Assembly (NCBI GenBank): GCA_905215555.1
Contig: CAJMQU010000009.1
Location: forward strand, 37,977-101,976
Source of the DNA: an uncultured bacterium
GTDB lineage: Bacteria; Bacteroidota; Bacteroidia; Bacteroidales; Bacteroidaceae
Reading direction: 5' to 3'
Length of the DNA: 64,000 nucleotides
The position numbers and the translations under genes are program-made. Position 1 is the stretch's first letter, and each line of letters begins with the position of its first letter. This document shows positions 38,106-47,507 of the stretch, piece by piece. The notes below the pieces were generated by a model that ran no database searches, was not told the DNA's origin, and worked only from the letters and a program-made list of their open reading frames with translations.

Positions 38106-39662
38106 ATGAATAATATAAGAACATATATATTACTGGCCGGTTCCTTATTTGCATTGGCTTCTTGTAATGACTTTCTGGACACTATACCAGATGACAGAAC
38201 AGAAATAGATTCCGAACAGAAAATCACCAACATACTGGTATCTGCTTATCCGGAAGTATCAACCATTCTCATCTCCGAACTTGCTTCCGACAATGCCAAG
38301 GACAACGGGGCACTGTATGACATCTACGGACAGATACAACGGGATGCTTATTTATGGAATGACATGACTTCCGACGATACTGACGCTCCCAAATATATAT
38401 GGGATGCACATTATAATGCCATCTGTTCGGCCAATCAAGCCCTGCAGGCCATTGAACTGATGGGGAACCCTGAAAACCTGAATCCACAGAAAGGTGAAGC
38501 GCTACTATGCCGTGCATATGCTCACTTCCAGCTTGCCAACCTATTCTGTATGCCCTATAACCCGCAAACTGCGGATCAGGAACTCGGTATACCTTACACC
38601 ACGGCACCCGAAACAGAAGTGATGCCCGACGGAATAGAACGGGGTACCCTGAGGCAGGTGTACGAAAACATCAACAAAGATATTGAAGAAGGGTTGCCTC
38701 TGATTAATGATGAAGTATACTCTGTTCCTAAATACCATTTCAACAAACGCGCTTCCTACGCCTTTGCCGCCCGTTTCAACCTTTATTATCTGAAATTTGA
38801 CAAAGCAATAGAATATGCCAGCACTGTACTTGGCGACAACCCGGTAAATGATGTCCGCAGCTGGAAAAGCTTCAGCGAACTTGCAACGGATTTCGAGCTT
38901 AGATGCAACAGCTACATCGCACATACCGAACCATGCAACCTGATGTTGATCACCGCACAGACTTCCTGGCCTTATGTACATGGCCCTTACGGAATAGGGC
39001 TGCGCTATGGTAATGCCTATAACATCCTGCTCAATGAAATCTTACCCGGTCCGTGGGGTGCATACAACCAACTCTTCATGTCAAACGGTATTTGGGGATT
39101 TGAACAGAAATATTCTTTCCCAAAAATGAACGGCTACTTTGAATATACCGATAAGACAGCAGGCATCGGCTTCCTGCATCTGGTAAATGTAGCTTTCTCC
39201 ATTGACGAATTATTACTGTGCCGCGCAGAAGCCTATTTGTTGAAACAGGCTCCCGAAGCCGATAAAGCCGTGGCAGACATCAATATACTGATGAACTCCA
39301 TGACGGGCAAGACTTTCACTAAAGAACAACTGATTAATTATTACGCAGCAAGAAAGTATATGCCTCTGCATCTGAAGTCGGAAGACGATAGGACCATCAA
39401 GAAGAGAATCAACCCGCAAGGATTTACAATCCCCGACAGTGATACGGAGAATCTGATTCAGTGCCTTCTGCACATGCGCCGTATCATCACTGTCCACGAA
39501 GGCCTTCGCTGGAATGATATAAAACGATACGGAATCGAAATATCACACAACAGAGATGGACAATCAGACGACGTATTACTGGTGGACGACCTGCGCCGCG
39601 CCATTCAAATACCGCAAGAAGTTATTGCTGCCGGTCTGGAAGCCAACCCGAGAAACAACTAA
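38106..39662 (+). CDS. SusD/RagB-family substrate-binding lipoprotein
   Basis: The 518-residue lipoprotein (lipobox LASC, Cys19, followed by NDFLDTIPDD) is the surface lid that caps the SusC barrel. N-terminal TPR-like helices include WDAHYNAICSANQALQAIE and KGEALLCRAYAHFQLANLF. The C-terminal RagB/SusD region includes CRAEAYLLK and LRWNDIKRYGIEI. It starts 18 bp after susC-like and belongs to the same transcript. The ligand cannot be read from sequence; the neighbouring HExxH lipoprotein points to a peptide or protein-bound nutrient. Confidence 0.95.
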   Translation: MNNIRTYILLAGSLFALASCNDFLDTIPDDRTEIDSEQKITNILVSAYPEVSTILISELASDNAKDNGALYDIYGQIQRDAYLWNDMTSDDTDAPKYIWDAHYNAICSANQALQAIELMGNPENLNPQKGEALLCRAYAHFQLANLFCMPYNPQTADQELGIPYTTAPETEVMPDGIERGTLRQVYENINKDIEEGLPLINDEVYSVPKYHFNKRASYAFAARFNLYYLKFDKAIEYASTVLGDNPVNDVRSWKSFSELATDFELRCNSYIAHTEPCNLMLITAQTSWPYVHGPYGIGLRYGNAYNILLNEILPGPWGAYNQLFMSNGIWGFEQKYSFPKMNGYFEYTDKTAGIGFLHLVNVAFSIDELLLCRAEAYLLKQAPEADKAVADINILMNSMTGKTFTKEQLINYYAARKYMPLHLKSEDDRTIKKRINPQGFTIPDSDTENLIQCLLHMRRIITVHEGLRWNDIKRYGIEISHNRDGQSDDVLLVDDLRRAIQIPQEVIAAGLEANPRNN

Positions 39663-39665
39663 AAT

Positions 39666-39672
39666 AAGGAGG
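39666..39672 (+). promoter_or_regulatory. Shine-Dalgarno-like AAGGAGG before the HExxH lipoprotein gene
   Basis: AAGGAGG ends 4 bases before ATG 39677. Strong SD sequences are rare in this phylum, and most starts in this window lack one. Confidence 0.5.
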
Positions 39673-39676
39673 AAAC

Positions 39677-40549
39677 ATGAAAAAATATATCTATACTTTA
39701 TTGTTTGCCGCTTCCATTATATTGGGAGCATGCAGCGAAGACAAATTAGACAGTCACAGCATTTTCAATACAGAATCTCCCGAACGGGATGCATTCGATA
39801 CTTGGCTATTGCTCAACTATATCGTTCCGTATAACATTCAGTTCAACTATAAATATATCGACAAAGAATCAGACAATACGTACAATCTGATTCCTGCCGA
39901 ATACGACAAATGTGTTGCCATGGCCAAACTGACCAAATATCTCTGGATAGATTCCTACAACGAATTACTCGGAGAGACATTCATCAAGACCTATTGTCCG
40001 CGAATGATTCAGTTGATCGGTTCAAAAGCATACAACAGCCAAGGTTCAGTGGTACTGGGAACGGCAGAAGGTGGTTTGAAAATCACTTTGTACAATGTAA
40101 ACGAACTGAATGTCTACAATCCGAACATTGATTTTCTGAACACCTGGTTCTTTAAAACCATGCATCATGAGTTTGCGCATATATTGCATCAGACAAAGAA
40201 TTATTCCACAGACTTCAACCTGATTTCAACCGATTACCAGGGACCAAGTTGGTTAAATCTGGAGAGTGACGAGGTTGCCAACACAATGGGATTCATAACC
40301 CGTTACGCAAGTTTCTCACCCGATGAAGATTTCGTGGAAATCATTTCCAATTATATAACCCACGATGCCGGTTACTGGGAAAACGTGCTGAATAACGGCG
40401 GAGCCCTCGGGAGAATAAAACTGCAGAAAAAGTTTGATATCGTGAGAAAATATCTGAAAGACAGTTGGAGCATTGACATTGACAAGTTGCGCGACATCGT
40501 ACAACGCCGCTCCGGCTCATTGTCTGAAATTGATTTAGAAAACCTTTAA
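39677..40549 (+). CDS. Substrate import-associated zinc metallohydrolase lipoprotein (HExxH)
   Basis: The 290-residue lipoprotein (lipobox LGAC, Cys19) contains MHHEFAHILHQ at about residues 163-173, a zincin HExxH motif. A downstream region (LNLESDEVANTMGFITRYAS, DEDFVEIISNYI) has acidic residues that can supply the third zinc ligand. This matches the LP_HExxH_w_tonB family, which always sits beside SusC/SusD pairs. It is presumed to process a bound substrate at the surface before import. The family has no fixed biochemical role. It lies 14 bp after susD-like and 13 bp before the DUF4302 gene. Confidence 0.88.
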   Translation: MKKYIYTLLFAASIILGACSEDKLDSHSIFNTESPERDAFDTWLLLNYIVPYNIQFNYKYIDKESDNTYNLIPAEYDKCVAMAKLTKYLWIDSYNELLGETFIKTYCPRMIQLIGSKAYNSQGSVVLGTAEGGLKITLYNVNELNVYNPNIDFLNTWFFKTMHHEFAHILHQTKNYSTDFNLISTDYQGPSWLNLESDEVANTMGFITRYASFSPDEDFVEIISNYITHDAGYWENVLNNGGALGRIKLQKKFDIVRKYLKDSWSIDIDKLRDIVQRRSGSLSEIDLENL

Positions 40550-40562
40550 TAATGAATGAAGC

Positions 40563-41861
40563 ATGAAACTGACACATTATATATTATCAATTTTCGCCAC
40601 CGGGTTGTTCTTTTCATGTACGCCCAAGATAGATCCGATTTTTGACGATACTTCCGCCAACCGCATTGCGGAAGAAATTGAAACAGTACAAGAAATTCTG
40701 CTCAGCTCGCCCAACGGCTGGTTAATGGAGTATTACCCCTCTTCTACGCAAAGTTACGGAGGCTTCAACGTATTGCTTAACTTCCAGCCCGGTTATCGGG
40801 TAACCGTAGCCAGCGAGACCGCAGGTGCAGACAAAACAGCAGTCAGCACCTATACCTTGAAACAAAGTGCAGGGTGCGTACTTTCTTTTGATACTTATAA
40901 TGAAATACTCCACTTTTTCTCCGACCCCTCCAACAGCCAAGGGCTGGGAGACGGTTACGGACTGGAAGGAGACTTTGAATTCACCATACTGCAAGCCGAC
41001 GAACAAATCATCCGGCTGAAAGGGAAAAAGAGTGGTTCGTACATGACGATGACCCCCATGTCTGCCGTCTTGAAATGGAGCGACTACCTGAAAGACATCA
41101 AGCAGAAAGACAAAGAGTTCTCCGAATATTACCGGTTACTCTACCAGGATGAGGAACACTCTTTCGAAACGCGCCTGACAGGACACACGCTTTGTATCTA
41201 CCGGAAGAAAGGGGAAGAAACCATCACCGAATATCAACCGTTCATCATCACCCTGACAGGATGCAAATTCTACCAGCCCGTACAATTGGGCAATAATGTC
41301 ATCGAAGGCCTGATCTTAAATCCGGACTTAGGAGAAGACGGTACATTCATCCCCTCCAATGATGCTACGGGCATATTCATACCTACATATCCTTCTGTCA
41401 ACGAAATGTTGTTCAGCCGCAACTGGTTCTTTACTTACAGCGGATTCAGTCCTTACGGACAGGCCTTGTGGGATATATCCCGCGAAGCACTCGAAGCCAA
41501 TAATGACGATATGACTTATTGCTATTTAGGCGGCGAGAGGAACATCCTGGGTACTTACTATGCCTTCCAATTCATCTGTGGTCAGGGACATGGCTATCTG
41601 GCTTTCGATTACGAACTGATTGGAGAAGACAAAATATCTCTGAAGTTCTCGGAAGAAGGTTCAACCATCGGAAAGACCTACTATACAGACTTCAAATTCA
41701 ATGCGTTGATCACACCGTTCGGCAATGATATCCAACGCACCTTTACGTTGACATCTGATGACAAGAAATCACCCAACTGGATTAAATTCACCGATGTCGA
41801 TCATCCGGAAAACTATTTCACAGCATACCGGGCTGTGCAATATTACCCAATGGCTAATTAA
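40563..41861 (+). CDS. DUF4302 domain-containing lipoprotein
   Basis: The 432-residue lipoprotein (lipobox FFSC, Cys19) contains the family segment 'LLSSPNGWLMEYYPSSTQSYGGFNVLLNF' near residues 45-75. A long beta-rich body follows. The family is a regular companion of SusC/SusD and HExxH lipoproteins in Bacteroidetes and is presumed to sit on the outer face as part of the uptake complex. No enzymatic motif is visible. It is spaced 13 bp from the HExxH gene and 44 bp from the next lipoprotein gene, which points to one operon. Confidence 0.85.
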   Translation: MKLTHYILSIFATGLFFSCTPKIDPIFDDTSANRIAEEIETVQEILLSSPNGWLMEYYPSSTQSYGGFNVLLNFQPGYRVTVASETAGADKTAVSTYTLKQSAGCVLSFDTYNEILHFFSDPSNSQGLGDGYGLEGDFEFTILQADEQIIRLKGKKSGSYMTMTPMSAVLKWSDYLKDIKQKDKEFSEYYRLLYQDEEHSFETRLTGHTLCIYRKKGEETITEYQPFIITLTGCKFYQPVQLGNNVIEGLILNPDLGEDGTFIPSNDATGIFIPTYPSVNEMLFSRNWFFTYSGFSPYGQALWDISREALEANNDDMTYCYLGGERNILGTYYAFQFICGQGHGYLAFDYELIGEDKISLKFSEEGSTIGKTYYTDFKFNALITPFGNDIQRTFTLTSDDKKSPNWIKFTDVDHPENYFTAYRAVQYYPMAN

Positions 41862-41905
41862 CTACGATACAAATAACTATAGTATTAATCAAAATTTCAC
41901 AAAGT

Positions 41906-43480
41906 ATGAAAGTTTATCATTTGCTCAACACATGCCTGGCTTTGATTGCCGGTTGCATAATGTTCACTTCCTGTAGTGATGACGACGAGCCGCTAAAAGG
42001 CAACATCACACTCAGTACCCAAAACATAACTCTTCCCGAAGGGGCGACTGTAACCTCAAATGGAGTTACCGTAGACGGCAAGGGAGGTACTTTCTCTATT
42101 CCGTTGACCTGTGGCATGGAAGATTACGATCTTGACATTACTTATACGGTTACAGTTCCTGCCAAAGATGCCGCATGGTGTAAAGCTACTATTACCGATA
42201 ATAAGCTGAACATTGAAGTCAGTGTTTCCAAAGATGCGCAAGGCCGCTCCACCACTGTAACGCTGACAGCAGTCGCTACCGGTGCCGAGATTGCTCCGCT
42301 GGAACTGACAATCAACCAGGGTGCCAAGGTAACTCCAAAAGGAGAAGTGATTTTGAAAACAGATCAGATGACTGCACCTGCCAATGCCAAACTGGAAGGA
42401 GGCACACTCGACATTTCTTATGTCGGCGGTGAGGTGACAATACCGGTAGGTACTACTCTGGAGGATCAGACAATTGATGTAGAATATGCATTAACCGTTC
42501 CTGAAGGCGCCAAATGGTTCACCGCCGATTTAACCGGAGGAACACTTAACATCCGGATATCTCCCACCGCTGCCCAATCGGATAATACCGCAGAAATCAC
42601 CATTGCCGCAACAGGTAAAACGGAAGAAACAGAAATCTCTTCCTTACACCTGAATGTAAAGCAAGCCAAACTTAACAGCAGTATGGACATGGTAGTAGTG
42701 GAAGGAGGAACCTTTAAGTTCGGAGAAGGAAAAGGATATTCCCAAAGCTATACACATGACGTCACCGTGAGCAGTTTCTATATCGCTACGACCGAAATTA
42801 CGCAAAAGCTGTATGAAGAAATTATGGGTGAAAATCCTTCAGATAAGAAGTTTAGAGGAGACAATTATCCCGTAAACAAAGTAGACTGGTCCAAAGCCTG
42901 TGAATTCTGCAATAAACTGAGTGAAAAAGAAGGGCTGACTCCCGCTTACAAGCAAGAAGGTACCATCAAAATAGAAGATATCTGGTTCGGAGGAGTCACA
43001 GAAATTCCAAACTACATCTATGACCCGGCCACTGTGTCCAACGGTTACAGAATTCCGACTTCAGCCGAATGGGAATTCGCCGCTAAGGGAGGTAATGAAG
43101 GATGCAAGAATCTAACAGTCTTTTCCGGCAGTGATAACTATAGTGAAGTAGGTTGGTGGCAAGATAATTCAACTGTCGCCGGTAGTGCCGCACTGCACGA
43201 GGTTGCCAAGCTAAAAGCCAACCAATTAGGAATTTATGATATGAGTGGAAATGTCGGTGAATGGTGCTACGACTACGGTGTGCCTTACAGTTATGAATAT
43301 CCCCTGGAACCGGAAACGGATCCGATTGGCCCTGCCGAGAATCTCAATGATACAAAGATCTACAGGGGTGGCTATTACTCCACATACGACACCAAAGGAA
43401 AAGTATATTACACTGATAAGATGGATCCTACAGCAACATATGACACCATCGGTTTCCGCGTAGTAAGAACCATTAAATAA
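41906..43480 (+). CDS. SUMF1/FGE-domain lipoprotein with BACON-like N-terminus (1)
   Basis: The 524-residue lipoprotein has lipobox FTSC (Cys24) followed by SDDDEP, an acidic surface-export-like signal. Two beta-sandwich, BACON-like domains occupy about residues 30-255. The C-terminal half (about 260-524) is a formylglycine-generating-enzyme-like (SUMF1) fold: MVVVEGGTFKFGEG, FYIATTEITQKLYEEIMG, NGYRIPTSAEWEFAAKGG, MSGNVGEWCYDYG and GFRVVRTIK. In this lipoprotein context it probably acts as a binding or structural module rather than a sulfatase-activating enzyme. It is adjacent to a second SUMF1 lipoprotein and co-directional with the SusC/SusD genes. Confidence 0.86.
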   Translation: MKVYHLLNTCLALIAGCIMFTSCSDDDEPLKGNITLSTQNITLPEGATVTSNGVTVDGKGGTFSIPLTCGMEDYDLDITYTVTVPAKDAAWCKATITDNKLNIEVSVSKDAQGRSTTVTLTAVATGAEIAPLELTINQGAKVTPKGEVILKTDQMTAPANAKLEGGTLDISYVGGEVTIPVGTTLEDQTIDVEYALTVPEGAKWFTADLTGGTLNIRISPTAAQSDNTAEITIAATGKTEETEISSLHLNVKQAKLNSSMDMVVVEGGTFKFGEGKGYSQSYTHDVTVSSFYIATTEITQKLYEEIMGENPSDKKFRGDNYPVNKVDWSKACEFCNKLSEKEGLTPAYKQEGTIKIEDIWFGGVTEIPNYIYDPATVSNGYRIPTSAEWEFAAKGGNEGCKNLTVFSGSDNYSEVGWWQDNSTVAGSAALHEVAKLKANQLGIYDMSGNVGEWCYDYGVPYSYEYPLEPETDPIGPAENLNDTKIYRGGYYSTYDTKGKVYYTDKMDPTATYDTIGFRVVRTIK

Positions 43481-43499
43481 CAACTAAAATACACATCTT

Positions 43500-45089
43500 A
43501 TGAATTTGAACAAATTTTATTACTTTATTGTCGCGCTATTGTGCAGCATTTCATTTACCGCCTGTTCCGATGATGACGACAAACAAGCTGTCCCTCAGAT
43601 AAAGTTAGCAGCCTCAATGTCTTCTTTCGGTGAAGGAATCATGTCATTCGATGAAGAAAACGGCATTCTGTCAGTATCTAAAGAAGGTACCCTCACAAGC
43701 AACATCACACTCGGCGACGCCGCCGGAGCAGACATGGATGGCATTGCCCTGAAAGCCACCGTTCCGGCTGCCGACAAAATGTGGTGTCTGGCCAATTGCA
43801 GCAAAAACCGTCTCTCTTTATCCGTAGCCAAAAACAATGCAGAAAATACACGCCAGACCACGGTAGAAATATCCGCCCTTTTCGGCGACCAAGTGCTGGA
43901 TACTTATATGCTTATCATCACTCAGAAAGGTGTGGAGAAAGAGGAAGAACCTGCTGCGGCAGACATCACAGCCTTTATCATTCCAGGACAAGTATCTTCT
44001 AAAATAGATTATCCTGTCATTACGGTTACGATGCCGGCCGGTACGGATGTCACTGCACTGAAACCCGTTATAGTACCTTCAGAAGGAGCCACCGTAACTC
44101 CTGCCAGCGGTACAGTTCAAGATTTCACCGACGCGGTACAGTATACAGTAGTTTCTTCCGACCAGAAAAATGTCAAAACATACATGGCTATCGTCACACT
44201 GCAATCCGGTGGTGTCAATCCACCCATCGGAGGAGGCGATGAGGATAATCCCAACTATACCACTTTTGAAATGGTAACCGTAGGCGCCGGTTCATTTATC
44301 ATCGGCCGCGACTTAAGCGGCATGTACGTAGACAAGGAGAATGCACATAAAGTCAATATCTCAGCATTTGAGATAGGACGTTATGAGGTGACACAACGCG
44401 AGTTTAAGGATGTCATGGGCTATAACCCGTCAGTCAACAAGAAAAGCGACCTGTTGCCCGTGCATACCGTGACACTGTATGAAGCCATGCTCTACTGCAA
44501 TAAGCTGAGCGAACGTAAAGGTTACAAACCGGTGTATACATTCAAGAATGAATTATGGGATGCTACCAATACGGAACTATATGAGGCCGACGTAACCCGC
44601 GATAAAACAGCCAACGGCTATCGCCTGCCTACCAGCGCTGAATGGGAATATGCAGCCAAAGGCGGCCCCGACAACGAAAACCAACCATACTACTATGCAG
44701 GTAGCAATGACCTCGATGAGGTAGGTTGGTATAGAGAAAACTCAATAGTGGGAGAAGAACCTGTACTCCATGTGGTAGGACTCAAGAAACCCAACTCATT
44801 GGGAATCTATGATATGTCAGGCAACGTTGAAGAATACACCGGAGAATGGCTCCTTCAGTTAGGTTATATCAGTGATGCTGAGGAAACTGACCCATGGGGC
44901 CCTGAGAAGCCCAGAGATGAGGACCGTCTGGTATTCTCACGCGGAGGTTGTTTCTCAACTTACGATACGAACTGCTCTAATAGCAATGCACGTCTCTTGG
45001 GCGCTCACATCAAGACAGATATGGGTTACCCCGGCGGTGACATATGGTTCGGCCAGATCGGTTTCCGTGTCGTACGTTCTTTAAAATGA
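43500..45089 (+). CDS. SUMF1/FGE-domain lipoprotein (2)
   Basis: The 529-residue lipoprotein has lipobox FTAC (Cys22) followed by SDDDDK. The N-terminal half is beta-rich and includes a DUF5018-like Ig segment (ADITAFIIPGQVSSKIDYPVITVTMPAGTDV). The C-terminal SUMF1 domain (about 255-529) has TFEMVTVGAGSFIIGRD, FEIGRYEVTQREFKDVMG, NGYRLPTSAEWEYAAKGG, MSGNVEEYTGEW and GFRVVRSLK. It differs clearly from its neighbour in the N-terminal half while the SUMF1 parts align, so the pair looks like duplication with domain divergence. A terminator follows. Confidence 0.86.
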   Translation: MNLNKFYYFIVALLCSISFTACSDDDDKQAVPQIKLAASMSSFGEGIMSFDEENGILSVSKEGTLTSNITLGDAAGADMDGIALKATVPAADKMWCLANCSKNRLSLSVAKNNAENTRQTTVEISALFGDQVLDTYMLIITQKGVEKEEEPAAADITAFIIPGQVSSKIDYPVITVTMPAGTDVTALKPVIVPSEGATVTPASGTVQDFTDAVQYTVVSSDQKNVKTYMAIVTLQSGGVNPPIGGGDEDNPNYTTFEMVTVGAGSFIIGRDLSGMYVDKENAHKVNISAFEIGRYEVTQREFKDVMGYNPSVNKKSDLLPVHTVTLYEAMLYCNKLSERKGYKPVYTFKNELWDATNTELYEADVTRDKTANGYRLPTSAEWEYAAKGGPDNENQPYYYAGSNDLDEVGWYRENSIVGEEPVLHVVGLKKPNSLGIYDMSGNVEEYTGEWLLQLGYISDAEETDPWGPEKPRDEDRLVFSRGGCFSTYDTNCSNSNARLLGAHIKTDMGYPGGDIWFGQIGFRVVRSLK

Positions 45090-45156
45090 AAAGATTCTTT
45101 GCTCAGTTATTAACTAAATTCTCTCTCTAACACACAAAAGAGGATACGTCTTTCAT

Positions 45157-45199
45157 AAAGTGCACCCAAAGCCCGGTAAAAAGCTTTGAGGTGCACTTT
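45157..45199 (+). terminator. Hairpin terminator at the end of the SusC/SusD locus
   Basis: AAAGTGCACC pairs with GGTGCACTTT, with an inner CAAAGC/GCTTTG stem, followed by GCTTTTAAT. It closes the ECF-to-SUMF1 locus, 68 bases after the last stop. Confidence 0.85.
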
Positions 45200-45292
45200 G
45201 CTTTTAATATCCACGACAGAATATTCTTACTTATCTCGTAATGGATCCATCAGAATTTAAATGATTTTCAACCAATCTAACCGATTATTTGT

Positions 45293-45300
45293 TTACTTTG
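45293..45300 (+). promoter_or_regulatory. Possible -7 box for rnr
   Basis: TTACTTTG has one mismatch to TAnnTTTG, 28 bases before the rnr ATG. Confidence 0.4.
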
Positions 45301-45328
45301 CAAATACATTCATAAAGAAAGAAAACTT

Positions 45329-47470
45329 ATGGCTAAGAACAAAGAAAAGAAAGCCGGCAAGCGCATGAAAAAGAAAGAGCTTGTGAGCGCACTGATGGAT
45401 TTTTTCCATTCAAAACCCGACGAAGTACTGTCCCTGAAATACATATTCGAACAACTCCACCTTACCACGCATCCCCTGAAGATGCTTTGTAAGGACATCC
45501 TGAGCGACCTGCTGCTGGACGACTACATCACCGAAGTGGACAAAAGCAAGTACAAGCTGAACAACCACGGCGTGGAGATGGTAGGTACTTTCCAACGCAA
45601 GAGCAACGGAAAGAACTCTTTCATCCCCGAAGGTGGAGGCGACCCGATATTCGTTGCCGAACGCAACTCGGCACACGCCATGAACAACGATAAAGTACGC
45701 ATCTCCTTCTATGCCAAACGCCGCGGACGCGAGGCCGAAGGTGAAGTAGTAGAGGTGCTGGAGCGCGCCAACGACACCTTTGTAGGTACACTGGAAGTTG
45801 CCAAATCCTACGCCTTCCTGGTGACGGAAAACCGTACACTTGCCAACGATATCTTCATCCCCAAAGAAAAACTGAAAGGTGGAAAGACGGGCGACAAAGC
45901 CATCGTAAAGGTAGTGGAGTGGCCCGACAAAGCCAAGAATCCCATCGGACAAGTCATCGACATCCTGGGCCGGGCGGGCGATAACACCACCGAGATGCAC
46001 GCCATCCTTGCCGAGTTCGGACTGCCTTACGTCTACCCCTCTTCCGTAGAGAAAGCCGCGGACAAAATCCCTGCCGAAATATCCGATGAAGAGATAGCCA
46101 AGCGCGAAGACTTCCGCAGTGTGACCACCTTCACCATCGACCCCAAGGATGCCAAGGACTTTGACGATGCCCTCTCCATCCGCAAACTGAAAGAGGGCCT
46201 GTGGGAAGTGGGTGTACACATCGCAGACGTCAGCCACTACGTCACCGAAGGAAGCATTATCGACAAGGAGGCCGAGAAACGCGCCACATCCGTCTACCTG
46301 GTAGACCGCACCATCCCGATGCTGCCCGAACGCCTCTGCAACTTCATCTGTTCCCTGCGCCCCGACGAAGAGAAACTGGCATACTCCGTCATCTTCAACA
46401 TCAATGAGAAGGGAGACGTGAAAGATTCGCGCATCGTACATACTGTCATCAAGTCCGACCGCCGTTTCACCTACGAAGAAGCGCAGCAGATCATCGAAAC
46501 CAAAGAGGGCGACTTCAAAGAAGAAGTACTCATGCTGGACACTATCGCCAAAGCATTAAGGCAGAAGCGTTTTGTAGCCGGAGCCATCAACTTCGACCGC
46601 TATGAGGTGAAATTCGAGATAGATGAGAAGGGCAAGCCCATCAGCGTGTACTTCAAAGAGTCTAAAGATGCCAACAAACTGGTAGAAGAGTTCATGCTAC
46701 TTGCCAACCGCACCGTAGCCGAAAAAATCGGCCGTGTACCGAAAAGCAAGAAGCCCAAAGTATTCCCTTACCGCATCCACGACCTGCCCGACCCGGAGAA
46801 ACTGGACAATCTGGCGCAATTCATCGCCCGCTTCGGCTACAAACTGCGCACCGGCGGAACCAAGACGGACATTTCCAAGTCCATCAACCACCTGCTGGAT
46901 GACATTCAGGGCAAGAAAGAAGAAAACCTCATCGAAACCGTATCCATCCGTGCCATGCAGAAAGCGCGTTACTCCACGCACAACATCGGGCACTACGGGC
47001 TTGCATTCGATTACTACACCCACTTCACCTCACCCATCCGCCGTTTCCCGGACATGATGGTGCACCGCCTGCTGACCAAATATCTGGATGGCGGACGCAG
47101 TGTTTCGGAGAAGAAGTACGAGGACCTCTGCGACCACTCCAGCAACATGGAGCAGATTGCAGCCAATGCCGAACGTGCCAGCATCAAGTACAAGCAGGTA
47201 GAGTTTATGACGGAGCGCCTGGGACAAGTATTCGACGGCGTAATCTCCGGTGTCACGGAGTGGGGCCTCTACGTCGAGCTGAACGAGAACAAGTGCGAAG
47301 GTATGATACCTATCCGCGACCTCGATGACGATTACTACGAATTCGACGAAAAGAACTATTGTCTGCGCGGACGCCGCAAGCACCGCACGTACAGTTTGGG
47401 CGATGCCATTACGGTTAAAGTGGCACGCGCCAATCTGGAGAAGAAACAGTTGGACTTTGCACTGATGTGA
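45329..47470 (+). CDS. rnr: Ribonuclease R
   Basis: The 713-residue 3'-5' exoribonuclease degrades structured RNA in the cytoplasm. A Lys-rich N-terminus and winged-helix region (about 10-75) are followed by two cold-shock OB domains (about 80-230). The RNB catalytic domain (about 255-590) has the metal-binding Asp cluster in TIDPKDAKDFDDALS, with HIADVSHYV and the THFTSPIRRFPDMMVHRLL segment. The C-terminal S1 domain (about 630-710, FDGVISGVTEWGLYVEL) completes the usual order. The gene is intact and monocistronic. Confidence 0.97.
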   Translation: MAKNKEKKAGKRMKKKELVSALMDFFHSKPDEVLSLKYIFEQLHLTTHPLKMLCKDILSDLLLDDYITEVDKSKYKLNNHGVEMVGTFQRKSNGKNSFIPEGGGDPIFVAERNSAHAMNNDKVRISFYAKRRGREAEGEVVEVLERANDTFVGTLEVAKSYAFLVTENRTLANDIFIPKEKLKGGKTGDKAIVKVVEWPDKAKNPIGQVIDILGRAGDNTTEMHAILAEFGLPYVYPSSVEKAADKIPAEISDEEIAKREDFRSVTTFTIDPKDAKDFDDALSIRKLKEGLWEVGVHIADVSHYVTEGSIIDKEAEKRATSVYLVDRTIPMLPERLCNFICSLRPDEEKLAYSVIFNINEKGDVKDSRIVHTVIKSDRRFTYEEAQQIIETKEGDFKEEVLMLDTIAKALRQKRFVAGAINFDRYEVKFEIDEKGKPISVYFKESKDANKLVEEFMLLANRTVAEKIGRVPKSKKPKVFPYRIHDLPDPEKLDNLAQFIARFGYKLRTGGTKTDISKSINHLLDDIQGKKEENLIETVSIRAMQKARYSTHNIGHYGLAFDYYTHFTSPIRRFPDMMVHRLLTKYLDGGRSVSEKKYEDLCDHSSNMEQIAANAERASIKYKQVEFMTERLGQVFDGVISGVTEWGLYVELNENKCEGMIPIRDLDDDYYEFDEKNYCLRGRRKHRTYSLGDAITVKVARANLEKKQLDFALM

Positions 47471-47507
47471 AGAAGTTGACAAAGGGGGAGGGCAAGTTAT
47501 CAACCTG

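Noticed and set aside
45410..46441. A 343-codon open frame opposite rnr
   Set aside because: rnr is complete and conserved across this stretch; the opposite frame is a codon-usage shadow.
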